A DNA stretch of 64,000 bases from an uncultured cyanobacterium (GTDB lineage: Bacteria > Cyanobacteriota > Cyanobacteriia > CACIAM-69d). Location of the stretch: contig CALGDE010000142.1 of the NCBI GenBank assembly GCA_937883785.1, positions 1 through 64,000 of the forward strand. The letters are read 5' to 3'. Numbering within the stretch: the first letter of the stretch is position 1; every line of letters starts with the position of its first letter. Below, piece by piece: positions 1 to 9,114 of the stretch. The position numbers and the translations under genes are program-made. The notes under the pieces were generated by a model. That model ran no database searches, was not told the DNA's origin, and was given only the letters and a program-made list of their open reading frames with translations.

Positions 1-45
1 AATTACAGATTAACCTCCGTTAGCTTTCTTACTTTTCAGACGTCC
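1..45 (-). mobile_element. End of an IS5-family element (partial, runs off the window)
   Basis: Read on the minus strand, these bases match 36 of 45 positions, without gaps, at 25057-25101, the terminal region just upstream of a broken IS5-family transposase. The outer end of the element therefore lies near 45 and its body extends leftwards out of the window. It abuts, and probably truncated, the AraC-type fragment at 46-216. The rest of the element is not visible, so whether it is intact is unknown. Confidence 0.7.
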
Positions 46-216
46 TCTAAGGATTAGATCATCCCGTAACTGGATTTTTTGGATGTAGCCCTGGCCGAGG
101 TGATCGGGACAAACCAAAATGCGATCGCTCGGATCCGCGTGAAACAATCGCGAATCATCTGGATGCCCCGGTAAAAGCCAATCATCCCAATAGTTGAGTT
201 GCAATCGCAGTACCAT
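46..216 (-). pseudogene. AraC-type regulator, N-terminal fragment cut by an IS
   Basis: The minus-strand reading frame starting at ATG 216 resembles the N-terminus of the intact AraC-type regulator at 547-1665: both share DSRL-x-H-x-D-x-SD, then GQGY and a following Gln-x-Ile pair at the same spacing. After about 57 residues the similarity stops where the IS end begins, and the frame continues only into IS sequence. The DNA-binding half is missing in the window. It looks like a divergent paralogue arranged head to head with the intact gene and inactivated by insertion. The two genes would have shared the 217-546 control region. Confidence 0.7.
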
Positions 217-546
217 AACGCTGATTAGCGGCGGGGCGTTCTTACCTAATAGGAATCAATATCGTTATTTTCTCATGCTTAGAGACATAGTCTTAGTGGC
301 ACTCCGTCGAGGAAATAAGACCGTGTATCGTCAGCCTCAAATTTCAAGATCGGACTTTTTTCAAGCCATCTTTCAGTAGTCTACTTGAAGGGCGGAAACC
401 TATTTTCTAAGCTCAACCATGCACCAAGAGGTGATGAAGCGCTAGATTCTAAATTGATGACAGCTCCCAGCTTCGCCATGGCATAATTTTGCAAATAATT
501 ATCATTAAGCCAGCTGCCAAGTGTTGCAGTTGCACTCTGCTGCACT
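217..546. other. Intergenic region between the AraC fragment and the intact AraC gene
   Basis: About 330 bases between divergent regulator genes. Small open frames here have no protein-like features and I treat them as non-coding. The stretch contains an iron-box-like sequence at 491-509 and presumably the divergent promoters. Nothing else is recognisable. Confidence 0.6.
491..509 (+). promoter_or_regulatory. Candidate Fur box upstream of the AraC-type gene
   Basis: The 19 bases matching the Fur box frame contain AATAATTATCATTA and agree with the classical consensus GATAATGATAATCATTATC at about 12 of 19 positions, including most of the right half. The site is 38 bases before the start codon of the regulator. 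Position and the iron-uptake genes downstream support iron control, but the match is partial. Confidence 0.4.
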
Positions 547-1665
547 ATGGCAATCCCTTTTTTCAATCAAGACTCGGACTATTTACACCGTGGTAGCCCC
601 AATGATTCACGGCTGCTTCACTCCGACTCGTCCGATCAGATCCAAGTTTTATCCCCTCAAGTGGGGCAGGGCTACACACAAACGATTCCTTTGCAGGAAG
701 GGATGAGTCTCGTCGTTATCGATTACTCAGTGAATAGCACCTTTTTGTACAGAGCCCCCCGCCCCAGCACTCCATTTCTAGAGTTTGAATTTTGTCTAAA
801 TGGCCCAGCTGCGGGACAAAGCGCATTTGTGCCACACATTACTCTGCAAGAAAGCTTTGGTATCCGATCAGCGCATCCCCGCCAGTTGAAAGTGGAGGTC
901 CTCTTCAGTCACTCTCTGTTTGAGACTTACTCCCACTCTGTGGTCAAGCACCTTCATCCCCAGGACCAAGCAATGTTATTCAACTGGGCTAGCTGGGTGC
1001 ATCGTTTTCAGCGCGGTTATGACGCCAAATCTTCCCAAGCAGCATTCGCCCACATTCTCAGCGGAGGTATTGCTGCTACTAACCCAATATCTAGCGCGGT
1101 AGACCCATTCAATCATTTAGACTTTTATTCATTTAGCCGCTTTTGGGTGTCGATGACGTCACAGATGCGGCAGCTGGTGCATCACATTCTCAGCTGTCCC
1201 AATAGCGGGCAAATCCGGCGAACCTATCTAGAAAGTAAAGCTTTCCAACTGGTCGACTTATTTTTACAGGAACTTAACCACGCCAACGGTATTTCATATC
1301 CATTGGTGGATGGCGATCTAGATCGCATCTATCAGGCGGGTAGGATTTTAGCGCGTAACCTAAACAATCCTCCGTCCGTTGAAACATTGGCACGGCAGGT
1401 GGGATTAAACCGCTTCAAACTTAACCAGGGTTTCCATAAGGTGTATGGCACAACGCCTTTTCGATACCTCAGACACTGTCGTTTGAATCTGGCGGAGCAT
1501 CTATTGACCGACTCGGATTTGCCCATTGAAGCCGTTGCCCATAAGGTGGGATACACCAGCCGCAGCAACTTTGCCAACGCATTTCGTCAATGGCGTGGTC
1601 TTAATCCAAAAGCGCTGCAGCTTCATAGTCGAGACATAGCTCAGTCCCAAGGTTTTGCTAGCTAA
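547..1665 (+). CDS. AraC-family transcriptional regulator (PchR-like)
   Basis: This 372-residue protein has an N-terminal ligand/effector region (about 1-255) without strong motifs and a C-terminal AraC/XylS double helix-turn-helix at about 260-360. The first helix pair includes SVETLARQVGLNRFKLNQ and the second PIEAVAHKVGYTSRSNF followed by the conserved FRQWRGLNP. Such PchR-type regulators next to TonB receptors commonly sense the ferric siderophore and activate its uptake genes. It lies 300 bases upstream of a TonB-dependent receptor and siderophore-binding lipoprotein in the same direction, so it probably controls them. A truncated paralogue sits divergently at 46-216. Family call is firm; the effector is inferred. 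Confidence 0.9.
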   Translation: MAIPFFNQDSDYLHRGSPNDSRLLHSDSSDQIQVLSPQVGQGYTQTIPLQEGMSLVVIDYSVNSTFLYRAPRPSTPFLEFEFCLNGPAAGQSAFVPHITLQESFGIRSAHPRQLKVEVLFSHSLFETYSHSVVKHLHPQDQAMLFNWASWVHRFQRGYDAKSSQAAFAHILSGGIAATNPISSAVDPFNHLDFYSFSRFWVSMTSQMRQLVHHILSCPNSGQIRRTYLESKAFQLVDLFLQELNHANGISYPLVDGDLDRIYQAGRILARNLNNPPSVETLARQVGLNRFKLNQGFHKVYGTTPFRYLRHCRLNLAEHLLTDSDLPIEAVAHKVGYTSRSNFANAFRQWRGLNPKALQLHSRDIAQSQGFAS

Positions 1666-1873
1666 GGCGCAGGTATTTTTCTCCATACGAGTGTAGCCCT
1701 TCAAAATTTCCCTACAAATTTCTCAGATCTTTTCCCCACGGGGATTGGGTTTCTGACAGCGTTTTTCCGCCATCTTTAAGCGATGCAATTGGGCTGCCAT
1801 TAACGTAGTTTTATTTCCTAAAAACGTAATCGAAAAAAATGCGTTTCGGGTTCAGAATTTCTGGACCGGATGT

Positions 1874-1892
1874 TTATTCTAATCAAGAATAA
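1874..1892. promoter_or_regulatory. Perfect inverted repeat, candidate operator of the TonB receptor gene
   Basis: TTATTCT, five spacer bases, then AGAATAA: a perfect 7-base inverted repeat located about 75-93 bases before the receptor start codon. It does not match the Fur consensus well. A dyad in this position could bind the upstream AraC-type protein, a Fur/PerR-family repressor, or another dimer. Confidence 0.4.
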
Positions 1893-1966
1893 TTCGCTTC
1901 AGACTCAAGCGTAAGGCTGTTGCCGATCGCCCATAGGTTGAGGCGATCGCGTGTGTGAGGAAAACG

Positions 1967-4486
1967 ATGGAAAAGTTGCTACTGGGTTTAAATCTGCTGA
2001 CGCTGATTACCCTGACTGGTGGTCAAGGAGCTTTCGCGGCAGAAGATATTATCGAAACAGACGCTGAAACCCTAGACAGAGCCTCTTCTGCCTATGCTTC
2101 TGGGGAATTGCTTGCCCAAGGCGAACCGGTTCAAATCACTGATGTACGCCTGGAAACCGACGAAACCGGATTACAGATTATTCTCGACACGACAGGTGAA
2201 CTAGCTGTATCGAGCACCACTGTGTCAAACGATGCCTTAATTGTTGAACTCTCTAATGCGGCGCTGACCCTGTCGGAAGCATTTCAAGCGTTTGAGCCCG
2301 CCGCCGAAATTGCCCTAGTGGAAGTCACGGCATTATCCGGCGATCGCGTTCGGGTGGTTATCACTGGATCAGATGCCCCACCCACCGCAAAGATTAGTAC
2401 CGCTACCACCGAATTAACCCTAAGTGTAGTGCCTGGCATCGCCCAGGCAGACCAGGACGATGCCCCCTTAAGGCTGGGAGTGACCGGGGAACAGGAAGGT
2501 TATGTGCTTCCCAATGCCTCTACCGCCACCCGCACTGATACGCCACTGCGAGATATTCCCCAATCCATTCAGGTGATTCCTGAGTCAATTCTGGAGGCTC
2601 AGCAGGCTATTCGACTGGAAGACGCCCTCCGCAATGTGAGTGGCGTGGTTTTAGAAGAGCGAACGGCCACTGCTGAAAGATTCACTTTGCGGGGATTTCC
2701 CAGTGCTTCGGTACTGCGAGATGGGTTTCGATTAACCTTTGGATCCGAGGGGAATCCTGGCAATCAAGAACTGGCTAATCTAGAGCGCATTGAAGTGCTA
2801 AAAGGCCCCGCTTCAATTTTATTTGGCTCGCTGGAACCGGGTGGAGTCATCAATCTGGTCACGAAAAAGCCCTCAAGGGAGCCATTTTATGGGCTGAACC
2901 TGCGGGGGGGAAATCGAGAATTTTTTGAGCCCAGTTTGGATTTTTCGGGTCCCATCAGCGAAGACGGCCGCTTAACTTACCGTTTGAATGTTCTCTATCG
3001 AACCCAGGACTCGGTGCAGGACTATGACAATGACTTTGAACGATTTTTTATTGCTCCCACTCTCAAATGGCAAATTAGCGATCGCACCGACCTAACGGTT
3101 TACTTTGAATACGACGACACCAGTGGACCTCTTGAAACTGGGACGGTAGCTTTTGGGGATGGTATTGCCGACATTCCTTCTGATCGAGTACTGGGCGATC
3201 CAGACGACTTGACTGAGAGTGAAAAGATACGGGCAGGCTATGACTTTGAGCACCGCTTTAACGACAACTGGAAAATCCGTAATGCTTTCCGATTCAACCG
3301 TACGGATGTGGACACGGACGTACTGTTCCCCTCCGTCCTGGATGAGGTTACTGGGAACCTTGATCGACTATTGATCTTTGGGAATCAGGAGCAGAACCAC
3401 TATGAACTGCAAACCAACCTGGTGGGTGAATTCAACACCGGTGCTCTTAAACACACTTTGCTCGTTGGAGTCGATCTATTTCGACGCGAGAACCCCCGTC
3501 AAGACAAAATCGGCATTTCTAACCCACAACCTTTGAATATATTTGACCCAATTTACGGACCGCGTCCCGATCCTGACTCCCTTCCTTTCTTTATCAATGG
3601 AGAAAATACCACTGAAGCCCTCGGTATTTACCTCCAAGATCAAATTAGCCTATCGGACAGTTGGAAGTTCTTGCTTGGGCTGCGCTACGAGACTGTGGAA
3701 CAAACAACCTTCAGCCGTCCAACGGCGTTTAATCCAGAGGGTTCTGAGTCTATGAGCCGCAACGATGATGCCTTGAGCCCCCGGGTGGGAATTGTTTACC
3801 AACCAACAGATGAGCTGTCATTTTATGGGAGCTACAGCACTTCTTTTGTCCCCAACGGTGCTGTCACCGTTGACAATAGCTTTTTGGATCCGGAAGAGGG
3901 AAGACAGTTTGAGCTGGGGGCGAGGGCTGAATTGCTGGAGGGCAACCTGACGATTAACCTTGCGCTGTTCCACCTGACGAAACGCAATGTGGCAACGCCC
4001 GATCCTGACAACCTCAGATTCTCCGTTGCCTCTGGCGAACAGCGCAGCCAAGGGGTTGAACTGGATGTGATCGGAGAGATTTTGCCCGGCTGGAACATTG
4101 TGGCCAACTACGCTTATACCGATGCCGATATCACCGAAGACAACAGCGGCAACGAGGGCAACCGCATTTATGGGGTGCCGGAACACAACTTCAATTTATG
4201 GACCACCTATGAGATTCAGACAGGATCTTTACAAGGGCTGGAGCTGGGGCTTGGGGTTAACTATGTGGGTGAGCGCTTTGGTGATAATGCCAATACGTTT
4301 ACGCTAGATGACTACTTCCTGACCAACGCTGTCATTGCTTACAAAAAGGACAATTGGCGGGCGGCGCTCAATTTCCGCAATTTATTCGACGTGGATTATG
4401 TCGCCAATGCCCGTAACGGTCGAAGTGGTTTTGTGGCTCCGGGCGAAGAGTTTAGTGTAATTGGCTCTTTCTCAATTGAGTTTTAG
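1967..4486 (+). CDS. TonB-dependent siderophore receptor with AMIN domain
   Basis: Outer-membrane receptor that imports ferric siderophores using TonB energy. From ATG 1967 (839 residues) there is a signal peptide ending near GAFA, an AMIN-type domain at about 55-157 (common in cyanobacterial siderophore receptors), a plug domain at about 190-300 with LRDIPQSIQVIP, FTLRGF, ERIEVLKGPASILFG and PGGVINLVTKKP, and a beta-barrel ending in a C-terminal Phe. A GTG 12 bases upstream is also open, but GAGG at 1957-1960 is well spaced for the ATG. The next gene starts at its stop codon, implying co-translation. Substrate cannot be read from sequence. Confidence 0.94.
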   Translation: MEKLLLGLNLLTLITLTGGQGAFAAEDIIETDAETLDRASSAYASGELLAQGEPVQITDVRLETDETGLQIILDTTGELAVSSTTVSNDALIVELSNAALTLSEAFQAFEPAAEIALVEVTALSGDRVRVVITGSDAPPTAKISTATTELTLSVVPGIAQADQDDAPLRLGVTGEQEGYVLPNASTATRTDTPLRDIPQSIQVIPESILEAQQAIRLEDALRNVSGVVLEERTATAERFTLRGFPSASVLRDGFRLTFGSEGNPGNQELANLERIEVLKGPASILFGSLEPGGVINLVTKKPSREPFYGLNLRGGNREFFEPSLDFSGPISEDGRLTYRLNVLYRTQDSVQDYDNDFERFFIAPTLKWQISDRTDLTVYFEYDDTSGPLETGTVAFGDGIADIPSDRVLGDPDDLTESEKIRAGYDFEHRFNDNWKIRNAFRFNRTDVDTDVLFPSVLDEVTGNLDRLLIFGNQEQNHYELQTNLVGEFNTGALKHTLLVGVDLFRRENPRQDKIGISNPQPLNIFDPIYGPRPDPDSLPFFINGENTTEALGIYLQDQISLSDSWKFLLGLRYETVEQTTFSRPTAFNPEGSESMSRNDDALSPRVGIVYQPTDELSFYGSYSTSFVPNGAVTVDNSFLDPEEGRQFELGARAELLEGNLTINLALFHLTKRNVATPDPDNLRFSVASGEQRSQGVELDVIGEILPGWNIVANYAYTDADITEDNSGNEGNRIYGVPEHNFNLWTTYEIQTGSLQGLELGLGVNYVGERFGDNANTFTLDDYFLTNAVIAYKKDNWRAALNFRNLFDVDYVANARNGRSGFVAPGEEFSVIGSFSIEF

Positions 4487-5571
4487 TGATCATGTGCCCT
4501 CTTAAGCGAATTGCCCATTGGCTCGTTTTGAGTGTTGTAACTGCAGGACTGATTATTGGGTGTGGTCTCTCTGCCGGAAACCCCTCTGGTAATTCTCCAG
4601 CCCTAAAGTCCACAGCATCGTCGTCATCAAGTTGTCGATGGGTGAAACATGATGCTGGCGAAACTCAAGTTTGTGGGCAGCCTCAGAAGGTGGCTGCCCT
4701 CAGCGCCTACACTCTTAATTTGCTGTTGTCGCTAGATCAACAACCGGCGGGCTATGCTGCACCGCTGAATATTTATCTGGGCAAGGTTTTTAATAACCCA
4801 GCTCAGCAGATTCCGTACTTTGGCGATCGCATCATCACCCACCCCGTCAACCTTGGTAAAAGCGCTGCCCCTTCTTTAGAAAAGCTGATTGCCCTCAAAC
4901 CAGATTTGATTGTGGCAGAGGGGAATGGAGACTATAGCCTGTTATCTCAAATCGCCCCAACGCTAATCTGTCAAACTCGTGGTCAGAAAGGTCAGTGGCA
5001 GCAAAGTTTACGATCTTTAGCCATCGCGTTAGGGAAAAGGGAAAAGGCAGAGGTTGTGATTCAGCAGCATGCAGCAAATATTGCCCGGGCTCGTGCTGAC
5101 CTGGCCGACAGCGTGGCGGCACATCCCAAGCTATTGCTGTTAGGTTCTCAGCGTTTAGATCAAGGGCTCTTTGCTTTTACCAAGGATAGTGACTTGGTGA
5201 GCCTGCTAGGGGAGGTTGGTTTTCAACTGGTTTCTCCCCCTCCCGGCAGCGTTAATCTGAACATGCCAGTTTCTGTGGAAAAACTACCCGTATTTAATGA
5301 TGCTGACAGCATTATTGTTTTGGGCTATGACACTAGTATTGATCAACACCAGAAACCCTCAAATTCTGAGTCAGCAAGTGAGTTAATGGAGAAAAGTCAG
5401 ACCCAGTCGATTCAACAGGATTGGGAAGCCAGCGAAATTGCTCAATTACTTACGGCTAGTCAAGAAGGTCGAGTGTTCTTCGCCACCATCTACAAATGGC
5501 TTGGCATTAATCCTCCGATTGGTGCAGAGTTAGTGCTGGAGCAGCTACGCCAGTTTTTTCTAAGCGAATAA
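4486..5571 (+). CDS. Fe3+-siderophore ABC transporter substrate-binding lipoprotein
   Basis: A 361-residue periplasmic binding protein of the FecB/BtuF-like iron-complex type. The N-terminus has a hydrophobic signal with lipobox IIGC (Cys 26), so it should be a lipoprotein. The body has class III binding-protein features such as a segment for ALKPDLIVAEGN and IAPTLIC. GTG 4486 overlaps the last base of the receptor stop codon; ATG 4492 is an alternative start. The tight coupling suggests that it receives the siderophore imported by the receptor. No permease or ATPase follows in the window, so these must be encoded elsewhere. Confidence 0.88.
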   Translation: MIMCPLKRIAHWLVLSVVTAGLIIGCGLSAGNPSGNSPALKSTASSSSSCRWVKHDAGETQVCGQPQKVAALSAYTLNLLLSLDQQPAGYAAPLNIYLGKVFNNPAQQIPYFGDRIITHPVNLGKSAAPSLEKLIALKPDLIVAEGNGDYSLLSQIAPTLICQTRGQKGQWQQSLRSLAIALGKREKAEVVIQQHAANIARARADLADSVAAHPKLLLLGSQRLDQGLFAFTKDSDLVSLLGEVGFQLVSPPPGSVNLNMPVSVEKLPVFNDADSIIVLGYDTSIDQHQKPSNSESASELMEKSQTQSIQQDWEASEIAQLLTASQEGRVFFATIYKWLGINPPIGAELVLEQLRQFFLSE

Positions 5572-5610
5572 GTTGCCGCCATGATAAGTGAGAAGAAAAA
5601 AGGGGGATAA

Positions 5611-5627
5611 TGATCAGTCCCTGATCA
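5611..5627 (+). terminator. Short hairpin after the iron-uptake genes
   Basis: TGATCAG, a 3-base loop, then CTGATCA, forming a perfect 7-base stem 40 bases after the binding-protein stop codon. There is no T-run behind it, so it may be an RNA end-stabilising hairpin rather than an intrinsic terminator. Confidence 0.3.
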
Positions 5628-5787
5628 AGATCGTGCGTAAATATGCTGTCATTTAGCAGCTTCTTCCATAGGGGAATGCTGCAACAGTTTTTTTGGGGCT
5701 GCTGTCCATGTTCCAACGTCTAGGCAGCCGGGAAAATCCAAGGGATGATGGGGACGGTCACTAAAAGCAACTTTCGGGGAAACTGCT

Positions 5788-7944
5788 ATGGGCGATCGCC
5801 ACCCACTGCCGCCATCATCGCCGTTGGTCTTACCGCCAGAGTTTCCATCGTTTTCCCTGCACCGAACCCTAGTATTAATCCCGGTGCTCAACGAAGCGGA
5901 CACCATCGGCAATGTGGTGGGGGAGTTGCAACACCGGGGGCTATCGCGCATTCGAGTGGTGGACAACGGCAGCAGTGACGGCAGCGTTGACATTGCTCGA
6001 GACGCTGGAGCGGAGGTGTTGCAGGAGCCTGTCCCTGGCTACGGTCGCGCCTGTTGGCGGGGGTTGCAGGATATGCCCGCCGATATTGAATGGATTTTGT
6101 TTTGCGATGGGGACGGCAGCGATGTGCTGGATCCGTTGGACCGGTTTTGGGAAGCAGCGGCGTCTGGGGCGGATTTTATCCTGGGCGATCGCCGAGCCAC
6201 AGCAGACGGGCGAATCCATATGACCCCGGTGCAAAATTTTGGCAATGGGCTGGCTACCACGTTAATTCGCCTGGGATGGGGGGAGCGCTATGGGGATTTG
6301 GGTCCCCTGCGGCTCATTCGGCGATCGGCGCTGGAGGAGATTGGTATGCGCGATCGCGGCTTCGGCTGGACCGTGGAAATGCAAATCCGCGCCGCCGAGC
6401 TGGGGTTAAAAATTGTGGAAATCCCCGTGGGCTACCGTCAGCGTCAGGGGGGTCGTTCCAAAATTTCCGGCACTATCCGCGGCTCGTTCCAAGCGGGCAC
6501 CATCATCCTGTCCACCGTGGGCAACCTATACGTCCGCCGCATTCGCCGCGAGGGCATTTCCCCAGTACTGCTCAGCGCCACTTTACTGATACTCGGCGCA
6601 GTCTTAGTACAACCCTATGGGGACTTCCGCTTCGTTGACCACCAAAGCAGCATGATGGTGTGGTCCACGGTGATGTTGCTGGGGTTTGCCGCATCGTGGA
6701 CTATCAAGCATATTCGCGGGCGCTGGTTTTGGGGGGTGGCGATCGCCCTGCGCCTAATCCTGCTGTTTATGTACCCCGGCAACGATATTTGGCGTTACCT
6801 CTGGGAAGGCTATATCCAAAACCTCGGCTTTAACCCCTTCGCCCTACCCCCCAACTCCCCAGAGCTAATTCCCTATCGCACGGACTGGTGGATATTAATG
6901 AACCACCTGCACGTATCCGCCATTTATCCACCTCTGACCCAGTGGGGCTTTCGCTTACTCTCAGCGATTACCCCTTCGGTGCTGCTCTTCAAAAGCACCT
7001 TTATTGCTGCTGACCTGGCGGTTTGCTGGCTCCTCAGCCGCAAATTTGGATATTTAAACACCCTCGCCTACGCCTGGAATCCGGTCATTTTATATTCCTT
7101 TGCTGGGGGAGGACACTATGACAGTTGGCTGGTGCTGGCGATGGTTGGTGCTTGGTTGGCATGGGACCGAGGTCATCACTATTGGAGCGCACTGCTGATC
7201 GGCATTGGTGGCGCAATTAAATGGATTTCCTTCCCAATTCTATTTTTTATTGCTTTCCACAAACTGACAAATAAGAGACAGATACGTAAAACAAAAGAAC
7301 TTCTAAAAAGCCCTGAGGAACACACTCAATTCAAGCAGTTACCAGGCATAGAAAATAAACGAAAGGGAGAGATAGTCTCCCTAAAAAATCTTGATTTCAA
7401 GTCAGCGTTAATAATTCTAGGCTTAGGAGTATTGCCCTTCCTTCTGACCGGCTTAAGTTTTTGCAGCGCCGAATCCTGCACCTTCCTGCCCCTCGGATCC
7501 AGCTTTATTTCTAATGGTCGCAGCGCTCAGCTTATCCCCTACTGGGTCTCTGTAATCTTCCCCAGCACCACCGCTGAAGGCACCAATAAATACTACGCAA
7601 TCCCTCTGGCGATCGCCATCCTTTTCCTTCTGAAAAAATGTAAAAAATTTGCCACTTTTGCCGAATCTTATTTATTTACCTTACTGATTTTTTCCCCAAT
7701 TATTCATATTTGGTATTTCAGTTGGATCGTTCCATTTTCCACCTTTAGTCGAAACCTAGGAATTCGGCTAATGAGCATCTCTTCATTTATGTATTTCTTG
7801 CTGCAGCTAAATACATTAACGGACAAAAATTGGACCTATAGCCCCATAGAGCGAATGCTGATGTGGGCTCCCTTTGTGGCGGGATTTTTTTGGACCAAAC
7901 TGACAGAAACTCCATCCCCTAAAGCAAACTCTATTACCCCCTAA
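5788..7944 (+). CDS. GT2 glycosyltransferase fused to a polytopic membrane domain
   Basis: A 718-residue two-part protein. Residues about 25-250 are a family 2 glycosyltransferase of the dolichol-phosphate-sugar synthase type: TLVLIPVLNEADTIGNVV, VVDNGSSDGS, FCDGDGSD (DxD-like metal site), and GYRQRQGGRSKISG. From about 265 on there are many hydrophobic segments, with YPGNDIWRYLWEGYIQNLGFNP-type loops typical of membrane mannosyl/GT-C-like transferases (GT87-like). An obvious reading is that the first half makes a lipid-linked sugar and the second transfers it across or at the membrane. The following deiminase gene starts 6 bases after its stop. Acceptor unknown; a polar Lys/Arg-rich loop lies around residues 490-535. 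Confidence 0.8.
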   Translation: MGDRHPLPPSSPLVLPPEFPSFSLHRTLVLIPVLNEADTIGNVVGELQHRGLSRIRVVDNGSSDGSVDIARDAGAEVLQEPVPGYGRACWRGLQDMPADIEWILFCDGDGSDVLDPLDRFWEAAASGADFILGDRRATADGRIHMTPVQNFGNGLATTLIRLGWGERYGDLGPLRLIRRSALEEIGMRDRGFGWTVEMQIRAAELGLKIVEIPVGYRQRQGGRSKISGTIRGSFQAGTIILSTVGNLYVRRIRREGISPVLLSATLLILGAVLVQPYGDFRFVDHQSSMMVWSTVMLLGFAASWTIKHIRGRWFWGVAIALRLILLFMYPGNDIWRYLWEGYIQNLGFNPFALPPNSPELIPYRTDWWILMNHLHVSAIYPPLTQWGFRLLSAITPSVLLFKSTFIAADLAVCWLLSRKFGYLNTLAYAWNPVILYSFAGGGHYDSWLVLAMVGAWLAWDRGHHYWSALLIGIGGAIKWISFPILFFIAFHKLTNKRQIRKTKELLKSPEEHTQFKQLPGIENKRKGEIVSLKNLDFKSALIILGLGVLPFLLTGLSFCSAESCTFLPLGSSFISNGRSAQLIPYWVSVIFPSTTAEGTNKYYAIPLAIAILFLLKKCKKFATFAESYLFTLLIFSPIIHIWYFSWIVPFSTFSRNLGIRLMSISSFMYFLLQLNTLTDKNWTYSPIERMLMWAPFVAGFFWTKLTETPSPKANSITP

Positions 7945-7950
7945 ACGCCC

Positions 7951-9114
7951 ATGAACTATCCCATTGGACGTCGTTCCATGCTCCGGTTTCTGGCGCAGGG
8001 GGCAGGCGCATTTACCATGACTCACCTGGCGGCCAGTTGCCAAAGCTCCAGCGGTCAAGCGACCAGCAACCAAAATGCCAATAGTGAGATTGCCCGCACC
8101 CTAGACACTACCCAATGGACGATGCCCGACGAAACTGCTCCCCATGCCCGCACCTGGATGGCTTTCGGTGCCAGCCGCCAAATCTGGGGATCCGACATGT
8201 TAGAAGTTGTGCAAGATAATTTGGCGCTTATCGCCCGGACGATCGCCCAATATGAGCCGGTGACCATGGTGGTGCGGCGGGAAGAAGAGGCGATCGCAGC
8301 CCAAAAGTGTGGGACCGATGTGGAGCTGGTGGTAGCCCCGCTAGATGACCTATGGATGCGCGACATTGGTCCTGTTTTCGTCCAAAAGCCCGACAGCATC
8401 CCTGGCGCAATCAACTTCAATTTCAACGGCTGGGGCAATAAGCAAACCCATCGCAAAGATGCCAAAATTGCCGACTTTGTCATCGCCCAAACCGAAGCTC
8501 AGCCCGTTCAAGCGCCTATTACCTTGGAAGGCGGCGCCATTGAGGTGGACGGCAACGGCACTGCGTTGATGACGGAAAGCTCGATTCTGAATTCCAATCG
8601 CAACCCAGGAATGACGAAACAACGCTGCGAGGAAATTCTTAAGCCTCTACTAGGACTGCGGAAAATTATTTGGCTGCCGGGTATTCGCGATCGCGACATT
8701 ACTGATGGTCATATCGACTTTTACGCCCGCTTTGTTCGCCCCGGCGTTGTCGTCGCCGCCACCGACCCCAACCCCCAATCCTTCGACCACGCCGTCACCA
8801 AAACTCACTTAAAAGTATTGGAACAAGCAACGGATGCAAACGGCAATCCCCTAGAAATTTTCACCATCGCCGCGCCTCGCGCAGTGCGCCCCACGTTCAA
8901 CAATCCAGAATTTGCTGCCGGCTATATCAACTTCTACGTCATCAACGGCGCAGTATTGATCCCCGAATTCGGCGATCCCCGCGCGGATCGTTACGCCCAA
9001 GAAACATTGCAATCCCTATTTCCACAACGGAAGATCATCGCCCTTAACATCGATGGCATTGCCGCAGGGGGCGGTGGAATCCACTGCACAACCCAACAGC
9101 AACCCCAACTTTAA
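7951..9114 (+). CDS. Agmatine deiminase / peptidylarginine-deiminase-family protein, Tat-lipoprotein type
   Basis: A 387-residue PAD_porph/agmatine deiminase family enzyme, which converts agmatine to N-carbamoylputrescine and ammonia in known members. Visible are the WMRDIGPVFV substrate/catalytic segment, the DGHIDFYARF catalytic His segment and a near C-terminal GGGGIHC with the nucleophile Cys 379. The N-terminus is unusual: RRSMLRFL twin-arginine motif, hydrophobic core and a lipobox-like LAASC (Cys 30), predicting Tat export and lipidation. An alternative reading would be peptidyl-arginine or other guanidine deimination outside the cytoplasm. It is coupled to the preceding glycosyltransferase by a 6-base gap. 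Confidence 0.87.
   Translation: MNYPIGRRSMLRFLAQGAGAFTMTHLAASCQSSSGQATSNQNANSEIARTLDTTQWTMPDETAPHARTWMAFGASRQIWGSDMLEVVQDNLALIARTIAQYEPVTMVVRREEEAIAAQKCGTDVELVVAPLDDLWMRDIGPVFVQKPDSIPGAINFNFNGWGNKQTHRKDAKIADFVIAQTEAQPVQAPITLEGGAIEVDGNGTALMTESSILNSNRNPGMTKQRCEEILKPLLGLRKIIWLPGIRDRDITDGHIDFYARFVRPGVVVAATDPNPQSFDHAVTKTHLKVLEQATDANGNPLEIFTIAAPRAVRPTFNNPEFAAGYINFYVINGAVLIPEFGDPRADRYAQETLQSLFPQRKIIALNIDGIAAGGGGIHCTTQQQPQL

Noticed and set aside
194-566. Two 61-codon frames in the AraC intergenic region
   Set aside because: Opposite strands, no ribosome sites, and no protein-like pattern; they overlap the intact or broken AraC gene ends.
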